DNA of 64,000 nucleotides from Colwellia sp. 75C3 (GCF_002836255.1 NZ_PJAU01000060.1:1-64000), one strand, 5' to 3'. Shown: positions 8,446 to 17,404, counted from the first letter of the stretch. The notes: generated from the letters alone by a model not told the origin. Numbers and translations: made by a program.

Positions 8446-9330
8446 CTAAAACACATAACTAAGACTGGTACGAAATGATGTCGCCACTGAGTCTTTGGTC
8501 ACGTAATAAGGACTGTCGGTAATTTCATCTGCTATAGTGACAACGCGGCCGGTTGCTCTGAAGACCCAGTCTTGTGTAATAGGATAAGTTACTCCTAGTT
8601 CTGTACTAAAACTTACACTGTCGCCAGCTTCATAAGCATTGGCTCCTCCCTCAATGAAATCGAAACGAGTTGATGCCGCTCTAGTTTCTGATACGCCAAC
8701 ATAATAGTTATTCAGTTTGGCTGAAGCATATTCAACGCCAACAATACCGTGAAAATTCCAATTTCTAACTTGCCAATTTCGTCCTATCAATGCCGAGAGT
8801 GTTGTTCCATTATGATCGCCTGTTGCATCTTGATTGATTGCAAATTGCACGACATTATTGCCCAAATAACCGGTTAGTCGTCCACCAACCGTTAACGGCT
8901 CACTAGAATCTAGGTTATTAAGACCAGGATAGCGGCCGGTATTTTCATAGTTACTTTGAAACCAATTAGTAGTAACCGTTAAATCGAGTGACCAATTATC
9001 ATTATTAAAGGCGTTATAACCCAAGATGGTACCATGGCCACTTTCACTATAGTTTTCGACAAATAGATCATTCCAGTTATAGCTGAAATTAATAATCAGG
9101 CCAGTCCCTTTCCAGTTACTTTCATAACCAAAAGATGGGCTACTGCCCACAACATACTCTAGTCCTAGTTCGAAATAATTTTCTGTATTACTGGCTTGTT
9201 CGTTGTCACTTCTTATAATTTGGGTAATATCGTTGGCAACACTGGCACTAGAAAAACTAGCTCCAGCAAAGATTATTACAGCTAAAGGCAAGCATGAGAT
9301 AAGTGATTTTTTTATTTTTAAATTATTCAT
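8446..9330 (-). CDS. MipA/OmpV family outer-membrane protein
   Basis: A 294-residue protein with an N-terminal signal peptide (SCLPLAVIIFAGASF, cleavage near VAN) and a beta-barrel of alternating aromatic strands. It ends SYVF, a C-terminal Phe typical of Bam-assembled barrels. The motif GTILGYN and the central TVGGRLTGYLG stretch match MipA/OmpV. It is the first gene of a four-gene minus-strand operon with DUF3019, the response regulator and the kinase. Its stop codon overlaps the ribosome binding site of DUF3019, which implies translational coupling. A 34-bp element 59 bases upstream points to autoregulation of the operon. MipA-like proteins have been linked to scaffold or drug-response roles; the exact role here is open. 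Confidence 0.85.
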   Translation of the reverse strand: MNNLKIKKSLISCLPLAVIIFAGASFSSASVANDITQIIRSDNEQASNTENYFELGLEYVVGSSPSFGYESNWKGTGLIINFSYNWNDLFVENYSESGHGTILGYNAFNNDNWSLDLTVTTNWFQSNYENTGRYPGLNNLDSSEPLTVGGRLTGYLGNNVVQFAINQDATGDHNGTTLSALIGRNWQVRNWNFHGIVGVEYASAKLNNYYVGVSETRAASTRFDFIEGGANAYEAGDSVSFSTELGVTYPITQDWVFRATGRVVTIADEITDSPYYVTKDSVATSFRTSLSYVF

Positions 9331-9388
9331 TGTTTTTTATCTGCTTTATTGAAATCTATTACATTATCTCTTGGTACAAAGGAAGTTG

Positions 9389-9422
9389 ACGTAACAAGAT
9401 CCATCATCTGTAACAAAATGTA
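9389..9422 (-). promoter_or_regulatory. Shared regulatory element, copy 2 (tandem TTGTTAC)
   Basis: Half-sites GTAACAA at 9391 and 9410 (plus strand) are again 19 bases apart. The block differs from 5688-5721 in three of 34 bases and lies 59-92 bases before the mipA-like start, nearly the same offset as copy 1. Conservation across the spacer as well as the half-sites suggests a composite operator plus promoter upstream region. Confidence 0.7.
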
Positions 9423-9970
9423 GCAATTGAAGTAAGTTGTAGCTACAGAAGATAATTTCCTTATTTTTATGCGGCTAAGTAATACAGTGACGAGGTAACC
9501 AATAGCCAGCCAAGTATTCAAAAATCGTTACTGCTATGCTATATGGTTTTATAAAGAGGCAATCTATGAAAATCGGCTATTTAACGCTATTTGGTTTGAA
9601 TTATCAAGTGCATTATCGCTTTGTAAATCTAAACTATAATGGCTTCTTTTAAGTCTTACAGGGGAAGTTAAACTTAAATAATACTCACTTCCGTTATGGT
9701 TATTAAAGCTAGGTAATGAAACGTCTGCTCTTCGTATCATAAGTGAACGGTAGGAGGCCTGATTTTGACCTTCATATAACGATTGTTATGTGGTAAAAGT
9801 TAGCCTTAGATAGTTATAAATGAACAGTGAAAAATAATATAACGCTAAGGACTTCTTGATGCGCATTGCTGACATTACTGCTAAAAATATTGCCATATAT
9901 TTTCTAATGAATGAGATATTAGCGTAAACGATGTAATACCCTTTTATATGGAAGTCTGTATAGTTTTTTG
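9423..9970. other. Intergenic stretch, one 28-codon frame of doubtful status
   Basis: A frame from 9566 to 9652 on the plus strand has AGAGG seven bases before its ATG. It encodes only 28 residues with no recognised features. Otherwise nothing is seen. Confidence 0.25.
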
Positions 9971-10004
9971 AGGCGTGTTACTAATACGTCATAGTAACAC
10001 GCCT
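9971..10004. repeat. Perfect 12-bp inverted repeat
   Basis: AGGCGTGTTACT and AGTAACACGCCT are exact complements with a 10-base loop. There is no U-tract on either strand and no gene ends beside it, so it is not a normal terminator. It could be an operator or processing hairpin upstream of the ankyrin gene 140 bases away. Confidence 0.55.
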
Positions 10005-10143
10005 TAAAACACATGTGGTTTAGCATTACTAGTTTGAAAATATGGGATATTAATGTAAATCGAATGTTTTTTATGATGTGTGTATTCCTGATACGTAAAC
10101 ATAATAAACTGTTAGTCATACAACACCTATAGGGAACTTAGGC

Positions 10144-10704
10144 ATGAACTCGATAAACCCGAAATTAATTTTTATCCTTGTTGCGGCAGTAGCACTCTTT
10201 GTATACGTAAAGATAAACAACCCACATCAAGAATATAGTACGGAAAAATTTTGGAAATCTGCAACTGTAGATGATGTATATCAAATTCCAGAAGAGGCAC
10301 TCCAACCTAATAACAAGAACGGCCCTGTACTTATGTGGGCTGCGTCTGTAACAAACAACCCCAAAATAATCTCTACACTTCTTAGCCGTGGGGTAGACGT
10401 AAATGAGCGTGATATAACTTTTAACGGGACAGCATTAAGCGCTGCTGCATACCAAAACACGAATCCGGAAATAATAGATGAACTTGTGCGACATGGTGCA
10501 GAGGTTAATATTGTCCTAGGTGTTCTTAAAAAGTCACCCTTACTTTTAGCCGCGGAGTTAAATAACTCAAAAGTAACTGAGCAACTATTGTTCCATGGGG
10601 CTGACCCTGACTATAGAGATGCACTTGGAAGAACTGCTTTTATTCAAGCAGTAAAATCAGACAATAAGGATGTTATCGCAATATATGAAAAAACATCTAA
10701 ATAG
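10144..10704 (+). CDS. Membrane-anchored ankyrin-repeat protein
   Basis: A 186-residue protein with one N-terminal membrane anchor (LIFILVAAVALFVYV, residues 9-23). About four ankyrin repeats follow, recognisable as NGPVLMWAA, GTALSAAAYQNTN, SPLLLAAELNNS and LGRTAFIQAVKSDN, each followed by LL..GAD/V type turns. The repeats would face the periplasm if the anchor is an uncleaved signal. GGGAACTTAGGC just before the ATG contains a modest ribosome binding site. Proteins like this often serve as immunity or scaffold partners; no partner is encoded beside it, so a specific role is not claimed. Confidence 0.8.
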   Translation: MNSINPKLIFILVAAVALFVYVKINNPHQEYSTEKFWKSATVDDVYQIPEEALQPNNKNGPVLMWAASVTNNPKIISTLLSRGVDVNERDITFNGTALSAAAYQNTNPEIIDELVRHGAEVNIVLGVLKKSPLLLAAELNNSKVTEQLLFHGADPDYRDALGRTAFIQAVKSDNKDVIAIYEKTSK

Positions 10705-10935
10705 GTATGCCATACAAGCAAATTAATCAGGAAAAAAACAGATGACGCAAAAAAATTGTCGAACATGCTCCGAATTTTATGCGGGCGTTATCGATACAGA
10801 ACTAATCTAAATCGATTTTACTCGGTTATAGCTAATGACTGTTTTGTAGCATTAGTTGCCATATATGAATGAGATTTTTAATAAATACATTATTATTTTT
10901 TCTGGTTTATGTGTTTAGCCTAGTATCCATAATTT
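10705..10935. other. Intergenic stretch after the ankyrin gene
   Basis: No gene or clear terminator is visible before the repeat at 10936. Confidence 0.3.
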
Positions 10936-11055
10936 ATCAGGCCACCCATAATAAATGGGGTCAAGTACACTTGAAATAATTTGTCGCTGTGGCGACGATG
11001 ATACCTAAAGGGCGTTCCACGCCAAAGGCCCTTTGGAACCCTATGTCGCTGCGAT
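10936..11055. repeat. Dispersed repeat family A, copy 3
   Basis: TTATCAGGCCACCCATAATA is followed by GGGGTCAAGTACACTTGAAA. Then come a perfect GTCGC-TGTG-GCGAC hairpin, GGCGTTCCACGCC, CCCTTTGGAACCC and a CGCTGC/GCAGCG hairpin. The copy ends within a few bases of the sulfotransferase stop codon and may supply its terminator. Confidence 0.8.
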
Positions 11056-11066
11056 ATAGCAGCGTC

Positions 11067-11702
11067 TTACTTGTTAGCCGCGTAATAAAAATCAAAGTAT
11101 TTTCTATGATCTACGCCAGCTAAGTTAGAGCTAATTTTATTCGGGTGTTTATAGTCTTTCCAGTTAGCTACATTGCGACCGACATTAAGTTTAGGGAAAT
11201 CTATACTTCCTTGCTCTTCCATTTCTAAAAACTGTTTCATTTTCAGTAAACTACCTTGCTCACTTATATCTATTGTCAATAAGTTATCTCTCCCTTCAAA
11301 ATACGAATAAACCCTTTGCTGATGACGCTGATAGCAATCGCTTAATTCATGATGGTTTAAAGGTAATTCGACAGAGAAGGTATCATGAAAACTTCGTTTT
11401 AAAATGGGATTGAATCGCCCCGTTTTCGGTTCTAAATGAGGCGCCATCTTTTCAAGTAACATGGTAATTGAAGGGAGCCATTTATCCATGTCCCTTGTTA
11501 AGTAGATAAATTTAGCTTTGGGAAATAAACCATCTAACTGTTGATAATCGCTAAAACAGGGGGAATCAGATATCGCATCAGCTACTTCAAACGTACGCTT
11601 GGTAAACGCGGTATGAGCTACAGCTAAGCCTAGTTCTAATAGTGCAACACTAATACTGGTAGTGCCCGTTCTAGGCAAGCCAATAATAAATATTTTAGAC
11701 AT
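11067..11702 (-). CDS. Sulfotransferase family protein
   Basis: A 211-residue soluble protein. The 5'-phosphosulfate-binding P-loop is GLPRTGTTS at residues 8-16, and the 3'-phosphate loop follows as FIYLTRDMDKWLPS near residues 65-78. These are the two PAPS contacts of the family. It would transfer sulfate from PAPS to an unknown acceptor. The length is near the minimal core for bacterial sulfotransferases (PF17784-like), without an extended acceptor domain. It stands alone between a repeat and the dioxygenase gene, so there is no context clue to the acceptor. Confidence 0.8.
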   Translation of the reverse strand: MSKIFIIGLPRTGTTSISVALLELGLAVAHTAFTKRTFEVADAISDSPCFSDYQQLDGLFPKAKFIYLTRDMDKWLPSITMLLEKMAPHLEPKTGRFNPILKRSFHDTFSVELPLNHHELSDCYQRHQQRVYSYFEGRDNLLTIDISEQGSLLKMKQFLEMEEQGSIDFPKLNVGRNVANWKDYKHPNKISSNLAGVDHRKYFDFYYAANK

Positions 11703-11884
11703 CTGATACTACTCGTATTTAAAAAGTCGCCATTATAATCGCATGTACTCAACAGGTAGAGCTAAATTTCAAATTATAATCGTGCCCAAGCTATTTTTCT
11801 AATTACTACCCTGATCTTTTAAGCTTTTGACTATCCAACTACCTGCTTTACCTTACGCTACATTTGCTGTGTAACGGTCTTTAT

Positions 11885-12505
11885 TCAGATAACCACATCG
11901 ATATTCGTCTCAAGTAGATTGTTGTTCTGGGTAAAAACCATGGACACGGCTTGCGCTTGTTCAGGCGACATCCTGCGATAAAGACCATCAGCACTGTTAT
12001 TTGTATCACCCGCAATATAAAACTGTGTGGTTAATAGCTCGCGCTCTGCATTAAGTACTTTTACGTGAATATGAGGAGCACGACCCGGGTATATCGTTGG
12101 TTTGATGGTTTTAAAGCGGTAGTTACCATTTTTGTCAGTTATATCATGGCCGAATCCTTGAAAGCCATTATCGTAGACAACACTTCGTCCATCACCGGAG
12201 TGTAAATACTTGCCATTAACATCGCATTGCCAAATCTCTATTCGGTGCCCAGCCAATGGTTTACCTTGCTTAGAAATGACTTTACCTTTGAGCTGTATAA
12301 TTTCACCGCCAGCCTCTTTTACCGCTCCTGAGACTTTAATGAGATCGTTATCTACATCACTAAAGCGCATTGATGGGCTTGGATAAAAAGGCCCTTCAGT
12401 TGTCCGTGGAGTCAATACTTCGGACATAGCATTACGTGAATAGACCGATAAACCGGCGATGGTAATAAAGCCTTTTAATAAACCTCTACGCGTTAGTAAT
12501 TTCAT
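11885..12505 (-). CDS. Intradiol ring-cleavage dioxygenase-like protein with Tat signal
   Basis: A 206-residue protein of the protocatechuate 3,4-dioxygenase beta-like family. The N-terminus TRRGLLKGFITIAG is a twin-arginine export signal. The iron(III) ligands are present: Tyr100 (GKYLHSG), Tyr139 (YPGR), His145 and His147 (PHIHVKV). EGPFYPSPS at 37-45 and IEIWQCD at 89-95 are family signatures. The enzyme would open catechol-type rings using O2 outside the cytoplasm. No beta-ketoadipate pathway genes lie beside it. Exported members of this class are poorly characterised, so the true substrate is open. Confidence 0.85.
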   Translation of the reverse strand: MKLLTRRGLLKGFITIAGLSVYSRNAMSEVLTPRTTEGPFYPSPSMRFSDVDNDLIKVSGAVKEAGGEIIQLKGKVISKQGKPLAGHRIEIWQCDVNGKYLHSGDGRSVVYDNGFQGFGHDITDKNGNYRFKTIKPTIYPGRAPHIHVKVLNAERELLTTQFYIAGDTNNSADGLYRRMSPEQAQAVSMVFTQNNNLLETNIDVVI

Positions 12506-12602
12506 TTAATGAGTCCCTTTTTAAATAATTATTTGATGGTTTTTGTTGCTGAATTGATGCTTCATTACCGTTTAATTAGCATGCCTATGCACATGGCTCA
12601 GG

Positions 12603-12685
12603 ATCGTCATCCCCCGTAATGCCTTAATCAGGGGGCAGTCTATAAAGAGCAATGGATCTTCGGTCAGTGACTTCGAAGATGACGT
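12603..12685. repeat. Dispersed repeat family B, copy 3 (diverged)
   Basis: ATCGTCATCCCCCGTAATGC, a CCTTAATCAGGGGG segment, GGATCTTCGGTCAGTGACTT and CGAAGATGACG follow the family B order with substitutions. The CCCCC/GGGGG and TCTTCG/CGAAGA arms can form two hairpins. Confidence 0.6.
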
Positions 12686-12772
12686 TTACAATGATGACCT
12701 GAATTAACTACTTAGCCATGCTAATAAATTCCATAAGTTCGATAAATTTTTTATGTTTTACATTCGCAGCTG

Positions 12773-13426
12773 TTACTTAGAAAAAGACTGCTTAGCAAAA
12801 GAAAACGTAGCCCAAGTAGATTTATCTGTATCTACTGCTTTATCAGGATAAGAGAAAGAAGTAGAGCTGTCATCCTGATAAACACCGCTTACATTAATCA
12901 TAATATTCCAAGTGTCGCTGGAAAATTTCTTCCGGAGAATTTGCATTTCCCTATGACTACCTTTCAAAAATTTGGGTTTTAAGCCATCTTCTGATTCTAC
13001 TCTGCCCGCATAAGGTACCCAAAACCCACTCCAATCATTTAGGTTCCAACGGTCAGATTCACTCCATTCTTTACCCTTGAATATCCGTTCTCCCAATTGA
13101 GCAGAGGCATGAAGGTTATGGAGATAACCCGTTTTGGCGTTCTCTACATAGATATCAATGACAGTGTAATCTTCGGCTTTGCCTTTAGCACATACGTATA
13201 ACGAGTCGTTATCATGCATTAGATAAACGGAAATTTGTGCTGGCAGTTCGAATTTTACTGCTGGTTGCCATTCTTCTTTGTCACAACGACCATCGAATAG
13301 CGGAGCTTTGTTGGTCGCGTTTATCGAGATGACTTCAGACGCTGTGGCTTGCGTAGCTGTTAATGATAGAGCGATAGTTGATAAAACAATGCCTGATACA
13401 AAATTTTTGGACAGTTTATGCAGCAT
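12773..13426 (-). CDS. Secreted CBM9/DOMON-like protein
   Basis: The start at 13426 (MLHKLSKNFVSG) is preferred because AAGGAA lies about 10 bases upstream; the longer frame to 13456 starts inside that site. A signal peptide ends near TQATA-SEV. The mature part has NKAPLFDGRCDKEEWQPAVK, LYVCAKG and DIYVENAKTG, matching the CBM9-like family that often occurs alone in marine bacteria, including the typical opening 'dGk.dE.eW..a'. It is expected in the periplasm or at the cell surface and may bind a carbohydrate or haem-like ligand. It has no attached catalytic domain and no operon partner. Confidence 0.7.
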   Translation of the reverse strand: MLHKLSKNFVSGIVLSTIALSLTATQATASEVISINATNKAPLFDGRCDKEEWQPAVKFELPAQISVYLMHDNDSLYVCAKGKAEDYTVIDIYVENAKTGYLHNLHASAQLGERIFKGKEWSESDRWNLNDWSGFWVPYAGRVESEDGLKPKFLKGSHREMQILRKKFSSDTWNIMINVSGVYQDDSSTSFSYPDKAVDTDKSTWATFSFAKQSFSK

Positions 13427-13891
13427 GTTTTCCATTTCCTTGCGGTTATAATTCAATCAGATATTAAAGAGTATTTGTGGGGTTCCAATTGATTATCGTT
13501 GAGTGGCACTTTATTTAGGCTCAATTGCAGTTTCAGTTTAGGCAGCAAATAAATTAAAGAGGTCTTCACCGTGACGCCGAGCCGAAAAACAACGCTCCAG
13601 CTATTGAGTATATTGCAACCAATCATGATAAATGAGGTCAGGTAAACTTTACATGATTTCTAAGAGTACATTAGGAAAAATAAAATAGGCTTGGCAAGGG
13701 CAATTCATTATTAGTGTAGAGATAAGAATAATTACCCTATTAAGAACGTGAGAGTTGCTTTAACTTAGCTCTAAGACTCATTTATATTAAGCGTTATAAA
13801 AATAAAACAGGTGTAATTACTAACGTTTTTCATTAGATCTTAGCAAAATTGATATAAAAGCTAGCCATGAAAGTAGTAGCAATATCTCAAT
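13427..13891. other. Intergenic stretch with a degenerate family A fragment
   Basis: Positions 13621-13660 carry AAATGAGGTCAGGTAAACTT and TACATGATTTC, a worn copy of repeat family A. The remainder shows no gene. Confidence 0.45.
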
Positions 13892-13906
13892 TGATAATGA
13901 TTTTCG
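13892..13906. promoter_or_regulatory. Possible Fur box upstream of a beta-barrel gene
   Basis: TGATAATGATTTTCG agrees at 12 of 15 positions with the 7-1-7 Fur core TGATAATNATTATCA. It lies 64 bases before the ATG at 13970. AT-rich context makes chance matches possible. Confidence 0.35.
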
Positions 13907-13969
13907 TCTATGCCATAGTGTTTTTTATATTTTTGTAATTAAAAAGTTAACGCTAGGCTCTATAACATA

Positions 13970-14569
13970 ATGAATTCACATATTAAAAATTTTTATCTAA
14001 AACCCACGCAGCTTCACTTCAAAAACCTGAAAAAAACAATTATACAATGTGGATTAATTATATCTAGCAGTCTGCTATTAACAACGACAAGCCAAGCAAG
14101 CGAAGTAGATTCAGGGTTTTATGCTGGTTTTGGTTTATCAAGTATTGCAACTGAAGATAGCGGAGCCTCCAGCCAAGAAATGGGCGCTACCGTGATTGGT
14201 GGCTATGAGTACTCGCAACACTTAAGCGCTGAAATATCTTTATTTACCCTCGGTGACCATAAAGCGTTAGGCATGAAAGGTAATGGCCTTACGCTAAGTG
14301 TTATCGGTAGTTACCCTATTATTGAAAACATAAACCTCTTTGCAGAATTAGGCGTTATGTCAGTAGATATAGCTATTGACGAGCAGCAAAATATAGCACA
14401 CAACTCTTCAGACGAAGAGTCATTACAAGATGGAATAGATACCAGTATTTACTTAGGTGTTGGTGCTAAGTACAAGCTAACGGATTGGACTTTGGTTTTA
14501 AAAGTAACGGCTGCAGATCTTGATGCAGACGTTAATATTATCTCTGCTCAAGCGCATTATCATTTTTAA
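13970..14569 (+). CDS. Outer-membrane beta-barrel protein (OmpA-like/porin-type)
   Basis: A 199-residue protein with a long n-region and a signal peptide ending near TTTSQASEV. The mature part opens GFYAGFGLSSIATEDSG, followed by alternating-hydrophobicity strands (GGYEYSQHLSAEISLFTLG; TSIYLGVGAKYKLTDW). It ends HYHF with the terminal Phe recognised by the Bam machinery. This fits an eight-stranded OmpA/OmpW-type barrel. A candidate Fur box lies upstream and a TonB-dependent receptor follows 488 bases downstream on the same strand, so an iron-linked role is conceivable but not shown. Confidence 0.75.
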   Translation: MNSHIKNFYLKPTQLHFKNLKKTIIQCGLIISSSLLLTTTSQASEVDSGFYAGFGLSSIATEDSGASSQEMGATVIGGYEYSQHLSAEISLFTLGDHKALGMKGNGLTLSVIGSYPIIENINLFAELGVMSVDIAIDEQQNIAHNSSDEESLQDGIDTSIYLGVGAKYKLTDWTLVLKVTAADLDADVNIISAQAHYHF

Positions 14570-15057
14570 CTGTGCTTCCCTAAGTTACTTGTGGGAAATC
14601 TAGAGAAAAAGATGGATCCTCGGTTAAGGCACTACTAGGATGACAATAGTTAGCTAATCAGCCGTGCCAAACCCTTCAATTCCCATATCAGCAATCCAAT
14701 CACTAGCAGAAGTAAATCTCGACCCGAGACACTACGTCTAGGGTTGCCGATTTTCATGGCCGACTTTATTCCTGACATCGCGGCAGCTATTGACTGCAAG
14801 CACAAAATTGATGACTTATTTTTCACTGAGTGGGCGCTCTGGGGATTGAGAAGGGAAGCGGAGTAGGGCGCTGTAGTTCGCCCCCTTGATCGTTCTTGAC
14901 CTTAGAGGACAACTAACAGTGTTGAAATGTATAAAAAACAGCCTAAAGTTAGCCATTAAAACATTTTTTACTAGAAATAAGACGTTTTTCCTACATAAGG
15001 CTTCCTTAGCGATGGATAGCATCCTATCATTATTGATATTACAGGAGAGTAATCAAA
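14570..15057. other. Intergenic stretch between two outer-membrane genes
   Basis: It holds family B repeat copy 2 and apparent short frames that are not convincing genes. TATCATTATTGATA near 15024, an inverted repeat rich in Fur-like bases, sits just before the ribosome binding site AGGAGAG of the TonB receptor. Confidence 0.35.
14610..14722. repeat. Dispersed repeat family B, copy 2
   Basis: GATGGATCCTCGGTTAAGGC, ACTACTAGGATGACAATAGT and ATCAGCCGTGCCAAACCCTT repeat the order seen at 2961-3105 with about one change in six. Confidence 0.7.
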
Positions 15058-17226
15058 ATGACTCTGAAACCCTCGATAATCAATACGGTTATACTCTCAT
15101 CGTTATTACTTATTCCATATACCACACACGCTGAAAATAAAGCGCCTATCGAAATAGAGAAGCTGACGGTCACCGGTATTTTACCTGACAGACTTGACGC
15201 TGTTGCGGGCTCATTTGATATTATTGATGAAGAATATCTGAAGTCTCGTCGACCGTTATCCATCAATGAACAATTAAGAACCCTGCCTGGTGTAATGGTT
15301 GTGCCTGATGGCGGCATGAGTTTTGATTTAAACATTGGTATTCGTGGACAAAATCCACGCCGAAGTGCTAAAGCGATGGTGATGGAAGATGGTATGCCAC
15401 TTCAATTAGCCCCCTACACAGATCCCGTTAACCATTATGCTACCCCTTTAACCTCTGTCAGTCGTGTAGAGCTGATTAAAGGAGGTGGACAAATTTTGTT
15501 TGGTCCACAAACATTGGGCGGAGCTGTGAATTTTGTCACTAAGACTGCTCCACGTAATGGTGAAGTTGAAGGCAGTGTAACCGCACTTCTTGGCAATCAG
15601 GGTTTCCATGGCTTACATGGTAATGTTGGTTTTGGTGATGAAACCGGCGGTTTCATGTTTGATTTCTCACAAAGCAAAGGCGACGGTATTTTTAATGACG
15701 GTGAATATGACGTTATTGATTATCGCTTTAAAGGTGAATTAGCTATTACTGATCACCAAACAGTAGGCCTTAAATTAGTTCATACACGTGATCGTCGTAA
15801 TCAAACTGAAAACTACTTAACCCGAGATGAATATGCACGTGATCCCTATACTCATCCAACGGTAGCATTAGATAAATGGGAACAAGATCGTGATGTTGTG
15901 CAGTTAACGCATAAATTTGACGTTAATGATAACTTCACTCTGCAATCTCAAGCGTATTACACCGATACTTTTCGTAACGGTTTACGTGGTAGCAATAGTG
16001 GCCGAGAGGTTGATGGTGTTTGGGAATCACGGTTGCGTAATTGCGATGCGGTGGGTGATGTTAATGGCGATGGCAATGTAACAATATCCGACATTGCTAA
16101 TGCTGATATCAATGTTTGTGGTGGCCGTCATGCACCTCGTCAGTATTATACTTGGGGAGCAGAAAGTCGTGGCGATGTTGGCTATCGTTTATTTGAATTG
16201 GAAAATGATGCCATCTTTGGTCTTCGTTATCACCAGGAAAAAGCACATCGCCAAGAGGTTTACGCGACGAATACAGCCCAACGTTTAGATTACCAGTTAG
16301 CCTTACTTGAAGGTGAAGATCGTGAAGGCACGAGTCTTGAGGCGTATGCATTGTCTTATTATGCGCAGAACACCACTTATATTGATCATTGGTCAGTAAC
16401 CGCAGGTTTTCGCGTGGAAGATGTTCGTACAAGTGACAGCGATGATTTCTCTGATGATCGTGTTTCAGATAGTTACATTGAGTTTTTACCAAGCCTTGGT
16501 GTTGCATGGAATGGAATAAAGAGTACCACCATTTATATTGGAGTTCATAAAGGTATATCACCTTCACGTGCTGATCGTGAATTTGGTACTTCGGGTGCTC
16601 GTCCTGTACCAGAAGAAAGTACCTTGTTCGAATTAGGCATGCGAAGTAATTACTTCAAAGGTATTACGATGTCAGGCGCTTTATTTCATAACGATATCGA
16701 AAATACTATCGTAGATAATCGTTCAACGTTTGATAACAGTGGCAAAAGCGAACAACAAGGGTTTGAATTAGCCAGTCGGATAAATTTTGGCGATATCTAT
16801 AGCTGGGATAATAATATTTATGTATCTGGCGCATACACCCACTTATGGACTGCGGAATATATAAAAGCAACGGACCCTGATAACGATGGTAATCGTATGC
16901 AGTATGCACCGAAGAATTTACTGAACCTTGATTTAGGCTATGAGCATGTCAACGGTATCGACTTACGTATTGGTGTACAGCATGTCAGTGAGCAATTTGT
17001 TGATGATGAAAATACTCGCATTGAAAACGGAAAAGGCACTGAGGGCATAATCCCTAGTTACACTATTTGGAATGCAACCGTTAACTATTATATTCCAAAC
17101 ACTGAGGTGACCTTGTTTGCGAGCGTAGAAAACTTGTTTGATAAAGAGTATTTGGTCAGCCGTAACGAAGGTAAGTTAGCTGGTCGTGAACGTTTGTTCT
17201 TTAGCGGTATCACCTTTGAATTCTAA
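15058..17226 (+). CDS. FecA-like TonB-dependent outer-membrane receptor
   Basis: A 722-residue receptor with a signal peptide ending near TTHAENK, a plug domain (LTVTGILPDRL, then LPGVMVVPDG, VSRVELIKGGGQILFGPQ and GGAVNFVTK) and a beta-barrel. The barrel ends with the TonB-receptor signature ENLFDKEYLVSRNEGKLAGR and a final Phe. It resembles the Fe(III)-dicitrate receptor group, though no N-terminal signalling domain or fecIR genes are present. An unusual loop at residues 329-354 holds a dockerin/EF-hand-type segment, GDVNGDGNVTISDIANADIN, between Cys329 and Cys354. That suggests a calcium-bound, disulfide-closed extracellular loop. AGGAGAG lies seven bases before the ATG. The substrate is probably a ferric chelate, by inference. 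Confidence 0.9.
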   Translation: MTLKPSIINTVILSSLLLIPYTTHAENKAPIEIEKLTVTGILPDRLDAVAGSFDIIDEEYLKSRRPLSINEQLRTLPGVMVVPDGGMSFDLNIGIRGQNPRRSAKAMVMEDGMPLQLAPYTDPVNHYATPLTSVSRVELIKGGGQILFGPQTLGGAVNFVTKTAPRNGEVEGSVTALLGNQGFHGLHGNVGFGDETGGFMFDFSQSKGDGIFNDGEYDVIDYRFKGELAITDHQTVGLKLVHTRDRRNQTENYLTRDEYARDPYTHPTVALDKWEQDRDVVQLTHKFDVNDNFTLQSQAYYTDTFRNGLRGSNSGREVDGVWESRLRNCDAVGDVNGDGNVTISDIANADINVCGGRHAPRQYYTWGAESRGDVGYRLFELENDAIFGLRYHQEKAHRQEVYATNTAQRLDYQLALLEGEDREGTSLEAYALSYYAQNTTYIDHWSVTAGFRVEDVRTSDSDDFSDDRVSDSYIEFLPSLGVAWNGIKSTTIYIGVHKGISPSRADREFGTSGARPVPEESTLFELGMRSNYFKGITMSGALFHNDIENTIVDNRSTFDNSGKSEQQGFELASRINFGDIYSWDNNIYVSGAYTHLWTAEYIKATDPDNDGNRMQYAPKNLLNLDLGYEHVNGIDLRIGVQHVSEQFVDDENTRIENGKGTEGIIPSYTIWNATVNYYIPNTEVTLFASVENLFDKEYLVSRNEGKLAGRERLFFSGITFEF

Positions 17227-17404
17227 GGTTAAGGGCCTTATTGATTCAAGTAGAACAGAGCGACGTAAGGCGGTACATCGTGTACGTCACTCTACGCTAT
17301 ACTACGAAACCATTAGTAGAAAGTACTTGTCTGTTTTATAAGCGAATGTTATAAAAATAGCCGCTATAAAAAAGTATACTAACAATATAAACGAACAATG
17401 GGTT

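Noticed and set aside
9919..10119. 66-codon minus-strand frame
   Set aside because: It spans the 12-bp inverted repeat and lacks coding character.
14816..15134. Two short overlapping frames before the FecA-like receptor
   Set aside because: They oppose each other, one overlaps the receptor start, and neither has a plausible start signal or protein character.
16109..16567. 152-codon antisense frame within the TonB receptor
   Set aside because: A shadow of the coding strand; rich in His and Tyr from reverse codons and with no start signal.
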